DNA from: Janibacter sp. CX7 | GTDB taxonomy: Bacteria > Actinomycetota > Actinomycetes > Actinomycetales > Dermatophilaceae | DNA length: 64,000 nucleotides | NCBI RefSeq assembly: GCF_024362365.1 | Contig: NZ_CP101464.1 | Span: forward strand, 2,604,001 to 2,668,000 | Reading direction: 5' to 3' | Shown: one piece after another, positions 1-7,948 of the stretch | Layout: every line of letters starts with the position of its first letter | Numbering within the stretch: the first letter of the stretch is position 1 | Translations under genes and position numbers: made by a program | The notes under the pieces: generated by a model | What the model was told of the DNA's origin: nothing | The model's database searches: none | The model's input: the letters and a program-made list of their open reading frames with translations, nothing else

Positions 1-27
1 GACTGCACCACTGCTCAACGGAGAGAC

Positions 28-687
28 ATGCGAGTCCTGCTCGTCGAGGACGACGACCGCGTGGTGGCGGCCCTGACCCCCGCCCTGCGCCGAGCCCATC
101 TCACGGTGACCCGCGCCGGCACCGCCGCGGAGGCCCTCTCGGCCGTGCCGGGGGCCGACCTCGTGCTCCTCGACATGGGGCTGCCCGACCAGGACGGCCT
201 GTCGGTGTGCCGACGCATCCGCGCAGAGGGTGACGTCCCGATCATCGCCGTCACCGCCCGCCGCGACGAGCCCTCGGTCGTCTCCGCCCTGCGCGCCGGG
301 GTCGACGACTACGTCACCAAGCCCTATCGCCTCGCCGAGCTCATGGCGCGCATCGACGCCGTCATGCGCCGCTCCGGCCACGGCGTCCCCGAGTCGCTCG
401 ACCACGTCGCCGACGTGCGCCTCGACCTCGGCGCCCGCCGCGTGTGGGCAGGCGAGGTGGAGGTGACGCTGACCCGCAAGGAATTCGACCTGCTGTCGAC
501 CCTCATCGACGCCGGCGGCGACGCCGTCACCCGCGAGTCGCTCATGGAGTCCATCTGGGACACCTCGTGGGTCGGCGCCTCGCGCACCCTCGACGTGCAC
601 GTGTCCGCGCTGCGCACCAAGCTCGACCGACCCCGGCTCATCGAGACCGTGCGCGGCGTCGGCTACCGGATCAACGCGCAGGGGTGA
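28..687 (+). CDS. OmpR-family response regulator
   Basis: A 219-residue DNA-binding response regulator. The receiver domain (about residues 1-115) has the acidic pocket E7-D8-D9, the phosphorylatable D49 in LLDMGLPDQDG and K98 in VTKPY. A winged-helix effector domain follows (about 125-217), with RKEFDLL and the C-terminal RGVGYRI typical of OmpR/PhoB proteins. The ATG is preceded by GGAGAG. The histidine kinase gene starts 3 bp after the stop, so the two form one operon; its partner should phosphorylate D49. The regulon is unknown. The facing TAXI lipoprotein gene makes a TctD-like role in carboxylate sensing a reasonable guess. Confidence 0.95.
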   Translation: MRVLLVEDDDRVVAALTPALRRAHLTVTRAGTAAEALSAVPGADLVLLDMGLPDQDGLSVCRRIRAEGDVPIIAVTARRDEPSVVSALRAGVDDYVTKPYRLAELMARIDAVMRRSGHGVPESLDHVADVRLDLGARRVWAGEVEVTLTRKEFDLLSTLIDAGGDAVTRESLMESIWDTSWVGASRTLDVHVSALRTKLDRPRLIETVRGVGYRINAQG

Positions 688-690
688 GCG

Positions 691-2151
691 GTGCGACGAC
701 GGATGCTCGTCATCGCCCTGCCGCTGCTGACGATGCTGCTGCTGGCGCTCATGGTGCCGCTGCTCGCGGCCCACGCCGCCGACCGCACGCAGGACCAGTT
801 CGTCGGCCGCCTGGGTGACGTCGCGCGCTTCGCCGTGCTCGCCGAGAGCGCCATCGAGACCGACGAGACGGCAACGCTCGAGAGCGAGCTGCAGCGCTAC
901 ACGGAGGTCTACGGCGGCTCGGTCCTCGTCGTCGACGCCAACCGCGACGTCGTGGTGGCTGCCGGTGGTGGCGATGCCGCCGCCGGCGGTGGGGAAGCCG
1001 CCGCCGGCGGTGGAGAAGCCGGCGCCGGCGGTGCAGGCGCCGCCACGGCCACCGACGAGGCCGTCACGCGTGCCCTCACCGGCGCGACGACCGTGCCACC
1101 CGACACCGCGTGGCCGTGGCGCGACGAACCGATGCTCGTCGGCTCCCCGGTCGGGCGCGACGCGCAGGTCCTCGGCGCCGTCATCGTCACCGCCCCGACC
1201 GACGGCGTCCGCAGCGACGTGACGGTGCGCCTGGCGCTCATGGGTGCGCTCGCCCTGGCAACGCTGCTGCTGACCGTCTTCGGAGTCATCCGGCCGCTCG
1301 TCGGGTGGGTGCTGCGGCCGGTGCACGCGCTCGACCGCACGGCGACCCGGCTCAGCTCGGGCGACATGGGGGCGCGGGCGAGCGAGACCGGCCCGCCCGA
1401 GCTGCGCGAGCTGGCCCGGTCCTTCAACGACATGGCCGACAGCGTCGAGGCCTCGCAGGCGCAGCAGCGCGAGCTCGTCGCCGACGCCGCACACCAGCTC
1501 GGCAACCCCCTGACGGCGTTGCGGCTGCGCGTCGAGGGCCTGGCCTCCGACGGGGTCGACCGCGACCAGGTCGAGCCGGTCCTCGAGGAGACCGACCGGC
1601 TGAGCGCGACCGTCGAGTCGCTGCTGCACCTCAGCCAGGTCGGGGCGACGCAGGTGGTCGCCGAGCCCGTCGACGTCGCCGCCCTCGTGCGCCACCGCTG
1701 CCAGATGTGGGACCCGGTCTTCGCCGCGCTCGAGGTGCGCACTCCCCCGTCGGCGATCGCCCTGGCCAGCGCCGAGGTCGTCGACACCGCGATGGACGCG
1801 CTGCTCGACAATGCGGCGAAGTTCGCCCCCGGCTCCCCCGTCCTCGTCAGCGTGCAGGTCGCCCCGGCCCCCGCAGGCGAAGGGGGCGTGCCCACGGTCC
1901 GAGTGCGGGTCGCCGACGGCGGGCCCGGCCTGCACCCGGACGACGTCGCCAAGGTCGGCGCGCGCTTCTTCCGCGGCCGGGCCCACCAGAACGTGCCGGG
2001 CACCGGCCTCGGCCTCGCCATCGTCCGCGCCCGCCTCGCCGACTGCGGTGGCGACCTCGAGGTGGGCCCGGCCTCGTCGCCCGGCGCGAACCTCGCCGAC
2101 GCGAACCCCACCGGCGGGCTCGCCGTGACGCTCGTGCTCCCGGCGCCGTAG
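691..2151 (+). CDS. HAMP-domain sensor histidine kinase
   Basis: A 486-residue membrane sensor kinase, partner of the regulator upstream. An N-terminal membrane segment (about residues 8-27) and a second one (about 182-205) frame an extracytoplasmic sensor region, followed by HAMP, HisKA and HATPase_c domains. The phospho-acceptor is H268 in DAAHQLGNPL; the ATP-binding N box is N374 in LLDNAAKF, G1 is around D409 (DGGPG), and the G2 motif is GTGLGLAI. The GTG start directly follows the regulator stop. The sensor region contains a Gly/Ala-rich run encoded by a 21-bp tandem repeat. TctE-like periplasmic sensing is inferred only from the TAXI protein next door. Confidence 0.93.
   Translation: MRRRMLVIALPLLTMLLLALMVPLLAAHAADRTQDQFVGRLGDVARFAVLAESAIETDETATLESELQRYTEVYGGSVLVVDANRDVVVAAGGGDAAAGGGEAAAGGGEAGAGGAGAATATDEAVTRALTGATTVPPDTAWPWRDEPMLVGSPVGRDAQVLGAVIVTAPTDGVRSDVTVRLALMGALALATLLLTVFGVIRPLVGWVLRPVHALDRTATRLSSGDMGARASETGPPELRELARSFNDMADSVEASQAQQRELVADAAHQLGNPLTALRLRVEGLASDGVDRDQVEPVLEETDRLSATVESLLHLSQVGATQVVAEPVDVAALVRHRCQMWDPVFAALEVRTPPSAIALASAEVVDTAMDALLDNAAKFAPGSPVLVSVQVAPAPAGEGGVPTVRVRVADGGPGLHPDDVAKVGARFFRGRAHQNVPGTGLGLAIVRARLADCGGDLEVGPASSPGANLADANPTGGLAVTLVLPAP
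973..1035 (+). repeat. 21-bp tandem repeat inside the kinase gene
   Basis: Three 21-bp units in frame encode (D/E)AAAGGG, (D/E)AAAGGG and a diverged EAGAGGA. They lie in the predicted extracytoplasmic part of the kinase, so gain or loss of units would change a flexible linker without shifting the frame. Confidence 0.8.
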
Positions 2152-2180
2152 CCCGGGGCGGGGCCACCCGGCACGACGAG

Positions 2181-2365
2181 CAGTGCCGGCGGATGGGCCA
2201 CTACGCCGTTGCTCCGTACCCCGAGCACGAGCGCCCGGCCCACACGATCAGTGCCGGCGGATGGGCCGCTACGCCGTTGCTCCGTACCCCGAGCACGACC
2301 ACCCGGCACGACGCCACTGGCCGAGCGAAATGGCCACTACGCCGTTGCTCCGTACCCCGAGCACG
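2181..2365. repeat. 68-bp direct-repeat array (left arm of facing arrays)
   Basis: Three copies of a 28-bp core start at 2202, 2270 and 2338, exactly 68 bp apart. Each contains CCGTTGCTCCGTAC. The first two copies also share the preceding CAGTGCCGGCGGATGGGCC; the third has diverged on that side. The array lies between the kinase stop and the convergent TAXI gene. No protein gene is supported here. The same 14-bp word recurs in inverted orientation from 2456. Confidence 0.9.
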
Positions 2366-2455
2366 GCATCACCGCCCGCCACACGCGGAGCGGCGGACGT
2401 GCTGCCGGGCTGGATCGGACCCGATGCACCTGGCTCACCGCGGGTGAGGACCGGA

Positions 2456-2612
2456 TGCTCACCGTACGGAGCAACGGCGGAGTGCCCAGCCCGCCCCGAC
2501 GCTCACCCGAGCCCGGCGACCCTGCTCACCGTACGGAGCAACGGCGGAGTGCCCAGCCCGCCCCGACGCTCACCCGAGCCCGGCGACCCTGCTCACCGTA
2601 CGGAGCAACGGC
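2456..2612. repeat. 67-bp direct-repeat array (right arm, inverted core)
   Basis: Two near-identical 67-bp units (2456-2522 and 2523-2589) and a truncated third (2590-2612). Each begins TGCTCACCGTACGGAGCAACGG, whose GTACGGAGCAACGG is the exact reverse complement of the core in the left array. With the left array this fills most of the 482-bp gap between two convergent genes. It could be a terminator, protein-binding or recombination structure; the sequence does not decide. Confidence 0.9.
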
Positions 2613-2633
2613 ACAGCCGACGAGACGCTCGAC

Positions 2634-3617
2634 CTAGTCGCGCTGCTCCCGGTAGTAGCGCAGCGCGCCCGAGTGCAGCGGCAGCGGCGAGGTGTAGATG
2701 GCGGTGCCGATGTTGGGCTGACGCACGCCGTGGGCGAGCTCGTCGACACGGGGCTGCGCCTCGAAGAGCACGCGGGTGAGGGCGTGGACGAGGCGTTCGT
2801 CGAGGTCGCGGCGCACGAGCAGGTAGTTCTGCACGCTGACGGTGTCGACGGCCCGGTCGAGGTCGTAGGTCGAGGCAGGGATCGACGACCGGGAGAACTC
2901 GCTGCCGTGCTGCCGCACCAGCCGCGGCACGAGGTGGCCGAGCGGCACGAGCCGGATGTCCTGCGCCTGCGACAGGTGCAGCACAGCGGTGTTGGGCAGG
3001 CCGCTGACGAAGAAGAAGGCGTCGAGCCGGTCCGCCGCGAGCGCATCGGCCGACCGCTGCAGCGTCTCCGCGACGGGCCGGAACTCATCACTCGTCAGGC
3101 CTGCCGCGCGCATGCACCGCCACGCGATCCCGCGCGTCCCCGACCCGCTCGCGCCCAGGCTCACGCGGCGCCCGGCGAGGTCGGTCACGGCACGCACGTC
3201 CGAGTCGGCACGCACGACGAGGTGGACGAAGCTGTCGTAGGCACGGGCGAGCGCCCACAGGTCGACCGGCTCGTTCCACACCCCACGACCCCGCCGGGCA
3301 TCGGCGGCGGTGTCAGCGAGGCTGAAGCCCACGTCGCTCACCCCGGAAGCGACCTCGCGCACGTTGTCGACCGAGGCATTGGTCCCCCGCGTGTGGACGG
3401 TGATGCCCGGCAGTCGTTCCTGCCAGGCCTTCGCCAGGGCCTCGCCGTATCGGTGGAAGACCCCACCCGGGTTGCCCGTGGCGAGCGTCAGCTCCGCCGG
3501 CTCGAGGTCATCCCACGACCGGCGCCCGCACGCGCCGAGCAGCGGCCCGGCCCCGCCGGTCGCCCCCACCGCGGCACCGGCCGCGAGCAGCATCCGGCGG
3601 GTCGGGTGGGTCGGCAT
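2634..3617 (-). CDS. TAXI-family solute-binding lipoprotein
   Basis: A periplasmic-type binding protein of the TAXI (TRAP-associated extracytoplasmic immunogenic) family. The N-terminus has an RR-containing hydrophobic signal with a lipobox-like LLGAC, so it is probably anchored on the outer face of the membrane. The mature part starts with LTLATGNPGGVFHRYG and includes GTRGIAW, both typical of TAXI proteins, which bind carboxylates such as glutamate. No DctQM-type permease gene is nearby, which is unusual for a transporter subunit. It converges on the two-component system, so it may act as a ligand sensor. ATG 3617 was chosen; ATG 3629 is equally possible. Confidence 0.88.
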   Translation of the reverse strand: MPTHPTRRMLLAAGAAVGATGGAGPLLGACGRRSWDDLEPAELTLATGNPGGVFHRYGEALAKAWQERLPGITVHTRGTNASVDNVREVASGVSDVGFSLADTAADARRGRGVWNEPVDLWALARAYDSFVHLVVRADSDVRAVTDLAGRRVSLGASGSGTRGIAWRCMRAAGLTSDEFRPVAETLQRSADALAADRLDAFFFVSGLPNTAVLHLSQAQDIRLVPLGHLVPRLVRQHGSEFSRSSIPASTYDLDRAVDTVSVQNYLLVRRDLDERLVHALTRVLFEAQPRVDELAHGVRQPNIGTAIYTSPLPLHSGALRYYREQRD

Positions 3618-3669
3618 GCGCGACAGCATCCCACGCGGCTCGACGCCACGGACCGGGCAGGATGGACCC

Positions 3670-4605
3670 ATGCGCCCGATGCTCGCCACCCTCGCCGACG
3701 CGGTGCCGCGCGGCCCCGAGTGGGCGCACGAGGTCAAGTGGGACGGCATGCGCGTCCTCGCCGACGTCCGCGGCGGTGGCCTCACCCTGACGAGCCGGTC
3801 AGGTCGCGACGTGACGGTCTCCTTCCCCGAGCTCGTCCCGCTCGCCGACCTCTACGACGACATGCTCCTCGACGGCGAGGTCGTCTCCCTCGTCGACGGG
3901 CGGCCCAGCTTCGGCGCCCTGGCCGAGCGGATGCACATCGGCGACGCGCGCCGCGCGGCCCGGGCGGCGGTCGCGCACCCGGTGACCTTCGTCGTCTTCG
4001 ACGTCGTGCGCCTCCTCGGTCAGGACCTCACCCGTCAGCCGTGGTCGGCCCGTCGCGCCCTGCTCGAGCAGCTCGAGCTCGACGGCCCGCGCGTGCACGT
4101 CCCACCCGTCCACGATGACGGCGAAGGTCTGCTCGCTGCGACCGCCGAGCAGGGCCTCGAGGGCATCGTCTCCAAGCGCCGCACCTCGCCCTACTCCCCC
4201 GGCCGGCGCTCACCCGACTGGCTCAAGCTGCCCCACCGCGACAGCATCTCGGTCGTCGTCGGCGGCTGGCGCCCCGAGACCGACGGCACCCGCCTGGGTG
4301 CCGTGCTCGTCGGGCTGCCGGGCGCCGAGGGGTGGGACTTCGTCGGGCGGGTCGGCTCCGGCCTCGCGGGCCGGGCCGGCACCGCCCTGCTGGCGCGGCT
4401 GCGTCCGCTCGAGGTGACGGACTCCCCCTTCGCCACGGAGGTGCCGCGCGAGGACGCTGCCGGAACCACCTGGGTGACCCCGCAGCTCGTCGTCGACGTC
4501 GCGAGCCTGGGCCGCAGCAGCGGGGGGCGGCTGCGGCAGCCGTCCTTCCAGCGGGTGCGCGCCGACCTCACCGCCACCGACCTGCAGGAGACCGCCGATG
4601 GCTGA
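3670..4605 (+). CDS. ATP-dependent DNA ligase (LigD ligase-domain type)
   Basis: A 311-residue ATP-dependent ligase. The adenylation motif KWDG (K23, the lysine that takes AMP) follows WAHEV; further nucleotidyltransferase motifs include DGEVV, EGIVSKR and WLKL, then an OB-fold domain to the end. It seals strand breaks, probably in non-homologous end joining. Its stop overlaps the start of the polymerase-domain gene by 8 bp, so the two LigD activities are separate but co-transcribed proteins. No Ku gene or LigD nuclease domain occurs in the window. It is divergent from the TAXI gene with about 50 bp between starts. Confidence 0.93.
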   Translation: MRPMLATLADAVPRGPEWAHEVKWDGMRVLADVRGGGLTLTSRSGRDVTVSFPELVPLADLYDDMLLDGEVVSLVDGRPSFGALAERMHIGDARRAARAAVAHPVTFVVFDVVRLLGQDLTRQPWSARRALLEQLELDGPRVHVPPVHDDGEGLLAATAEQGLEGIVSKRRTSPYSPGRRSPDWLKLPHRDSISVVVGGWRPETDGTRLGAVLVGLPGAEGWDFVGRVGSGLAGRAGTALLARLRPLEVTDSPFATEVPREDAAGTTWVTPQLVVDVASLGRSSGGRLRQPSFQRVRADLTATDLQETADG

Positions 4606-5485
4606 CCCCAAGGGCACCGTCACCCGCGTCGAGGTCGGCGGCCGCACCATGCGCCTCACCTCGCTCGACAAGGTCATGTACCCCGCGACGGAGACGACGA
4701 AGGGGGAGATCCTCAGCTACTACGCCCGCGCCGGCGAGACCGTCCTCGCGCACCTCGCGGGCCGCCCCGTGACGCGGGTGCGGTGGCCGCACGGGACGGG
4801 CGGGGAGAGCTTCTTCGAGAAGAACCTGCCCTCCGGCGCCCCGAGCTGGCTGCCGCGGGTGCGCGTCCACGACGTCACCTACCCGCTCGTCGAGGACCTC
4901 GCCCAGCTGACCTACCTCGTCAACCTCAACAGCATCGAGCTGCACGTGCCCCAGTGGCGCGTCGACGACGAGGGCACGCCGCTCAACCCCGACCGCCTCG
5001 TCATCGACCTCGACCCGGGCAAGCCCGCCGGGCTGCACGAGTGCGCACGGGTGGCGCTCCTGCTGCGCGATCGGCTCGGCGGGCTCGGGCTCGACCTGCA
5101 CCCCGTGACCTCGGGCAGCAAGGGGATGCAGCTCTACGCGCGGCTCGGCGGCGACCTCACGAGCGACCAGGTACGCGACCTGACCCAGCAGCTCGCGCAG
5201 GAGATGACGCGCAAGCACCCCGACCTCGTGCTGTGGAAGATGACCAAGACGCTGCGCCCGGGCAAGGTCTTCCTCGACTGGAGCCAGAATGTCGCGGCCA
5301 AGACGACCGTGTGCCCCTACTCGATGCGCGGACGGGACGATCCGTGGGTCGCGGCGCCGCGCACCTGGGACGAGGTCGAGGCCGGGGCCGAGGACCCCGA
5401 GGCGCTCGAGCAGCTCGACATCGAGCAGGTGCTCGACCGCCTCGACGAGCACGGTGACCTGCTCGCGCCGCTGCTCGACGACTGA
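4598..5485 (+). CDS. LigD-type polymerase/primase protein
   Basis: A stand-alone 295-residue LigD polymerase domain of the archaeo-eukaryotic primase superfamily. Visible family motifs include LDKVMYP near the start, FFEKN, the metal-binding DLDPG, TSGSKGMQLY and FLDWSQN. In bacterial end joining this domain adds nucleotides or ribonucleotides at break ends before sealing. The ATG lies inside the end of the ligase gene, which suggests translational coupling and equal amounts of the two proteins. The C-terminal part has no nuclease domain. Confidence 0.93.
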   Translation: MADPKGTVTRVEVGGRTMRLTSLDKVMYPATETTKGEILSYYARAGETVLAHLAGRPVTRVRWPHGTGGESFFEKNLPSGAPSWLPRVRVHDVTYPLVEDLAQLTYLVNLNSIELHVPQWRVDDEGTPLNPDRLVIDLDPGKPAGLHECARVALLLRDRLGGLGLDLHPVTSGSKGMQLYARLGGDLTSDQVRDLTQQLAQEMTRKHPDLVLWKMTKTLRPGKVFLDWSQNVAAKTTVCPYSMRGRDDPWVAAPRTWDEVEAGAEDPEALEQLDIEQVLDRLDEHGDLLAPLLDD

Positions 5486-5543
5486 GCCGGCCGACGCGGC
5501 CCCTGCCGGCCTCACGTCTACCCGGCCTGACCTATCCCGGGCG

Positions 5544-6182
5544 CTACCCCTGCTCGGCGAAGCGCCGCCGCACGAAGCTCTCGTGCGCCATCCGGATGTG
5601 CGCGGCCATGAGCTCGCCCGCGAGCTCGCCGCGCCCCTCACCGATGGCTCGGGCGATGAGCCGGTGGACGTCCAGGCTGCGCGCGATGTCCTCGTCGTCG
5701 TAGTCGAAGAAGGTCCCCTGCGTCGGCGAGCTGCGCGCGAGCGAGGTGACGATGCGCTGCTGCCGCGGGGAGGCGGCCGCCTCGAGGACGAGCTCGTGGA
5801 AGTCACGGTTGTTGCGGTGCAGGGCGTCACGGTCGTGCGTCGGCAGCGCCGCCATCTCGTCCACGAGCCGCCCAAGCCCGGCCACCTGCTCGTCCGTGCG
5901 GTGCGCCGCCGCCCGCTGCGCGGCCCGGCTCTCCAGCAGCCGCCGCAGCTCGAAGACCTCGTCGACGTCGGCGCGGGTGAAGTCGGCGACGAAGGCGCCC
6001 CGCCGGGCCCGCACGACGACCAGCCCCTCGTCGGCGAGGCGCTGCAGGGCGGCTCGCACCGGCGTGCGGCTGACCCCGAGGGTCTCGGTCAGGGACTCCT
6101 CGGGCACGTGACTTCCCGCCGCCCGCTCCCCGGAGAGGATCTGCGCGCGCAGCGTCTCGTAGACCTCGTCGCTGCGGGCCAT
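5544..6182 (-). CDS. GntR-family regulator, FCD subfamily
   Basis: A 212-residue regulator. The N-terminal winged helix (about residues 1-70) contains LGVSRTPVRAALQRLADEGLV, typical of GntR; the rest is the all-helical FCD ligand-binding domain, with the conserved R-L-L-E, N-x-x-F-H and H-x-x-M-A elements. It is the last gene of a four-gene catabolic-looking operon, starting 1 bp after the DapA-like gene. FCD regulators usually sense the pathway's organic acid and repress their own operon. The inverted repeat at 8810-8833, upstream of the first gene, is the best candidate operator. Confidence 0.93.
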   Translation of the reverse strand: MARSDEVYETLRAQILSGERAAGSHVPEESLTETLGVSRTPVRAALQRLADEGLVVVRARRGAFVADFTRADVDEVFELRRLLESRAAQRAAAHRTDEQVAGLGRLVDEMAALPTHDRDALHRNNRDFHELVLEAAASPRQQRIVTSLARSSPTQGTFFDYDDEDIARSLDVHRLIARAIGEGRGELAGELMAAHIRMAHESFVRRRFAEQG

Positions 6183-6183
6183 C

Positions 6184-7125
6184 TCAGAGCTCGGCGCGCG
6201 GGTCGTGGCGCGCGAGCCGCTCGAGCAGGTGGTCGACCTCGGCCCGCGCCGTCGCCGACAGCCCCCGAGCCGGGGTGCGCTGGGCGTCGTGCGCGAGGAT
6301 CCCGCGGCGCTGCAGCACGTGCTTGCGCACGGCGAGCCCGACGCCGGGCTGCTGCTCGTAGCGGATGAGCGGCAGGTGCGCGTCGAAGAGGTCGTGCGCG
6401 GCCTCGCCCTCCCCCGCCCGCGACATCCGCACGACGTCGACGAGCAGGTCGGGGAAGCAGTAGCCGGTCATCGCGCCGTCCGCGCCGCGCTCCATCTCGT
6501 AGTCGAGGAAGAGCCCGCCGTTGCCGGTGAGGATCGACAGCCGCGGCATCTCCCCCTTCGCCTCGAGCTCGCGCAGCGCGCTGATCTTGTCCAGCCCGGG
6601 CCAGTCCTCGTGCTTGAGCATGACGGCGCCCGGGGTGTCCCGCGCGATGCGCGCGATGACGCCCGGGGTCATCTGCACGTCGAAGGTCAGCGGGTAGTCC
6701 TGGATGACGAAGGGGACGTCCGTCCCGATGGCGTCGGCGGCCCCGGCGTAGTAGCCGACGACCTGGTCGTCGGTACGCAGGGTCCGCGGCGGAGCGATCA
6801 TCACGCCGGCGGCACCGGCGTCCATGACCGCGGCCGTCAGCGAGCGCATCGCGGCGAAGCCGGGCGAGCTCACCCCGACGACGACCGGCACGTCGGTGCG
6901 GGCGATGACCCGGCGGGCGATGTCGACGGCCTCGTCCTGGTCGAGCTTCGGCGCCTCGCCGAGCTGGCCGAGCACGGTCAGCCCGTCGACGCCGACCTCG
7001 CCGTAGAAGTCGACGAGCCGGTCCAGGCTCGTGAGGTCGACGGTGCCGTCGGGCTCGAAGGGGGTCGGCGCGATGGCGTAGACGCCGCTTGTCTCGCGGG
7101 TGATGGTCTTGCGGGTGGTGGTCAT
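6184..7125 (-). CDS. DapA-like (dihydrodipicolinate synthase family) lyase/aldolase
   Basis: A 313-residue class I aldolase-fold enzyme. It has the family's pyruvate-carboxylate loop region (VLGQLGEAPKL, matching GTTGE of DapA), an IQDYP segment at the catalytic Tyr position and the Schiff-base Lys in VMLKHEDWPG. The family condenses or cleaves pyruvate-like compounds. Location in an operon with an SDR, a 6PGDH-like dehydrogenase and an FCD regulator argues for a sugar-acid or related catabolic pathway rather than lysine synthesis. The substrate cannot be read from the sequence. Confidence 0.88.
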   Translation of the reverse strand: MTTTRKTITRETSGVYAIAPTPFEPDGTVDLTSLDRLVDFYGEVGVDGLTVLGQLGEAPKLDQDEAVDIARRVIARTDVPVVVGVSSPGFAAMRSLTAAVMDAGAAGVMIAPPRTLRTDDQVVGYYAGAADAIGTDVPFVIQDYPLTFDVQMTPGVIARIARDTPGAVMLKHEDWPGLDKISALRELEAKGEMPRLSILTGNGGLFLDYEMERGADGAMTGYCFPDLLVDVVRMSRAGEGEAAHDLFDAHLPLIRYEQQPGVGLAVRKHVLQRRGILAHDAQRTPARGLSATARAEVDHLLERLARHDPRAEL

Positions 7126-7137
7126 GTCTGCTCCTGC

Positions 7138-7926
7138 TCAGATCGCCGCGACGAGGCCGCCGTCGACGCGCACGACCGACCCGGTGACGTAGGCGGCCGG
7201 CACGCTCGCGAGGAAGGCGACCGTCTGGCCGTACTCGTGCGGTTCGCCGTAGCGACCCGCGGGGATGGTCGCGCGACTCTCGGCCGCGACCTCCTCGACC
7301 GGGCGCCCTTCGCGCTCCGCCCGGCTCGCGTCGAGGAAGGCCGTGCGCTCGGTCGTGATCCGGCCCGGGACGACGACATTGGCCGTCACGCCGTCGCGGG
7401 CGACCTGGCCGGCGAGGGTCTTGGACCAGCCGACGAGGGCGCTGCGCAGCGCATTCGACAGGCCGAGCCCGGGGATCGGCGCGACGACGCCCGAGCTCGT
7501 CGACGTGACGACCCGGCCCCAGCCGCGCTCGCGCATACCGGGCACGACCCGGTCGGTGATCGCGATGACCGACAGCACCATCGAGCGGAAGTGCGTCTCC
7601 CACACCTGCTGCTCGTGCCCGAGGACGCCACCGGGCGGCGGGCCCCCGGTGTTGTTCACGAGGATGTCGATGCTGCCCCCGGCGAGCTCCTCGGCGGCGC
7701 GGACCCGCTCGTCGACGACGTCGAGCTCGGCGAGGTCCCAGGCGAGCGCGTGCGCGCGGCCGCCGGCGGCGGTGATGTCGGCGGCGGTCGCCTCGACCTT
7801 CGCGAGGGTGCGGCCGGCCGCGACGACGGTGACCCCCTCCTGCGCGAGCGCGTGCGCGATCGCCTCGCCGAGGCCGCTGCCGGCCCCGAGGACGAGGGCG
7901 GTCCGTCCGGTGATCCCGAGGTCCAT
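7138..7926 (-). CDS. SDR-family NAD(P)-dependent oxidoreductase
   Basis: A 262-residue short-chain dehydrogenase. The cofactor motif is GAGSGLGEAIA near the N-terminus; NNTGG corresponds to the structural NNAG; the catalytic Ser is in STSSG. The usual Tyr of YxxxK is not obvious: the expected region reads GLSNALRSALVGWSK, so Tyr appears replaced by Asn while a Lys is kept. This is known in some SDR branches (3-oxoacyl reductase-like proteins) but may affect activity. It lies between the DapA-like and dehydrogenase genes of the same operon. Confidence 0.88.
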   Translation of the reverse strand: MDLGITGRTALVLGAGSGLGEAIAHALAQEGVTVVAAGRTLAKVEATAADITAAGGRAHALAWDLAELDVVDERVRAAEELAGGSIDILVNNTGGPPPGGVLGHEQQVWETHFRSMVLSVIAITDRVVPGMRERGWGRVVTSTSSGVVAPIPGLGLSNALRSALVGWSKTLAGQVARDGVTANVVVPGRITTERTAFLDASRAEREGRPVEEVAAESRATIPAGRYGEPHEYGQTVAFLASVPAAYVTGSVVRVDGGLVAAI

Positions 7927-7948
7927 GGGTGCTCCTGTCGGTGGTGGG

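Noticed and set aside
2181..2612. CRISPR array
   Set aside because: The units are 67-68 bp tandem repeats with largely repeated spacers, change orientation midway, and no cas genes are near.
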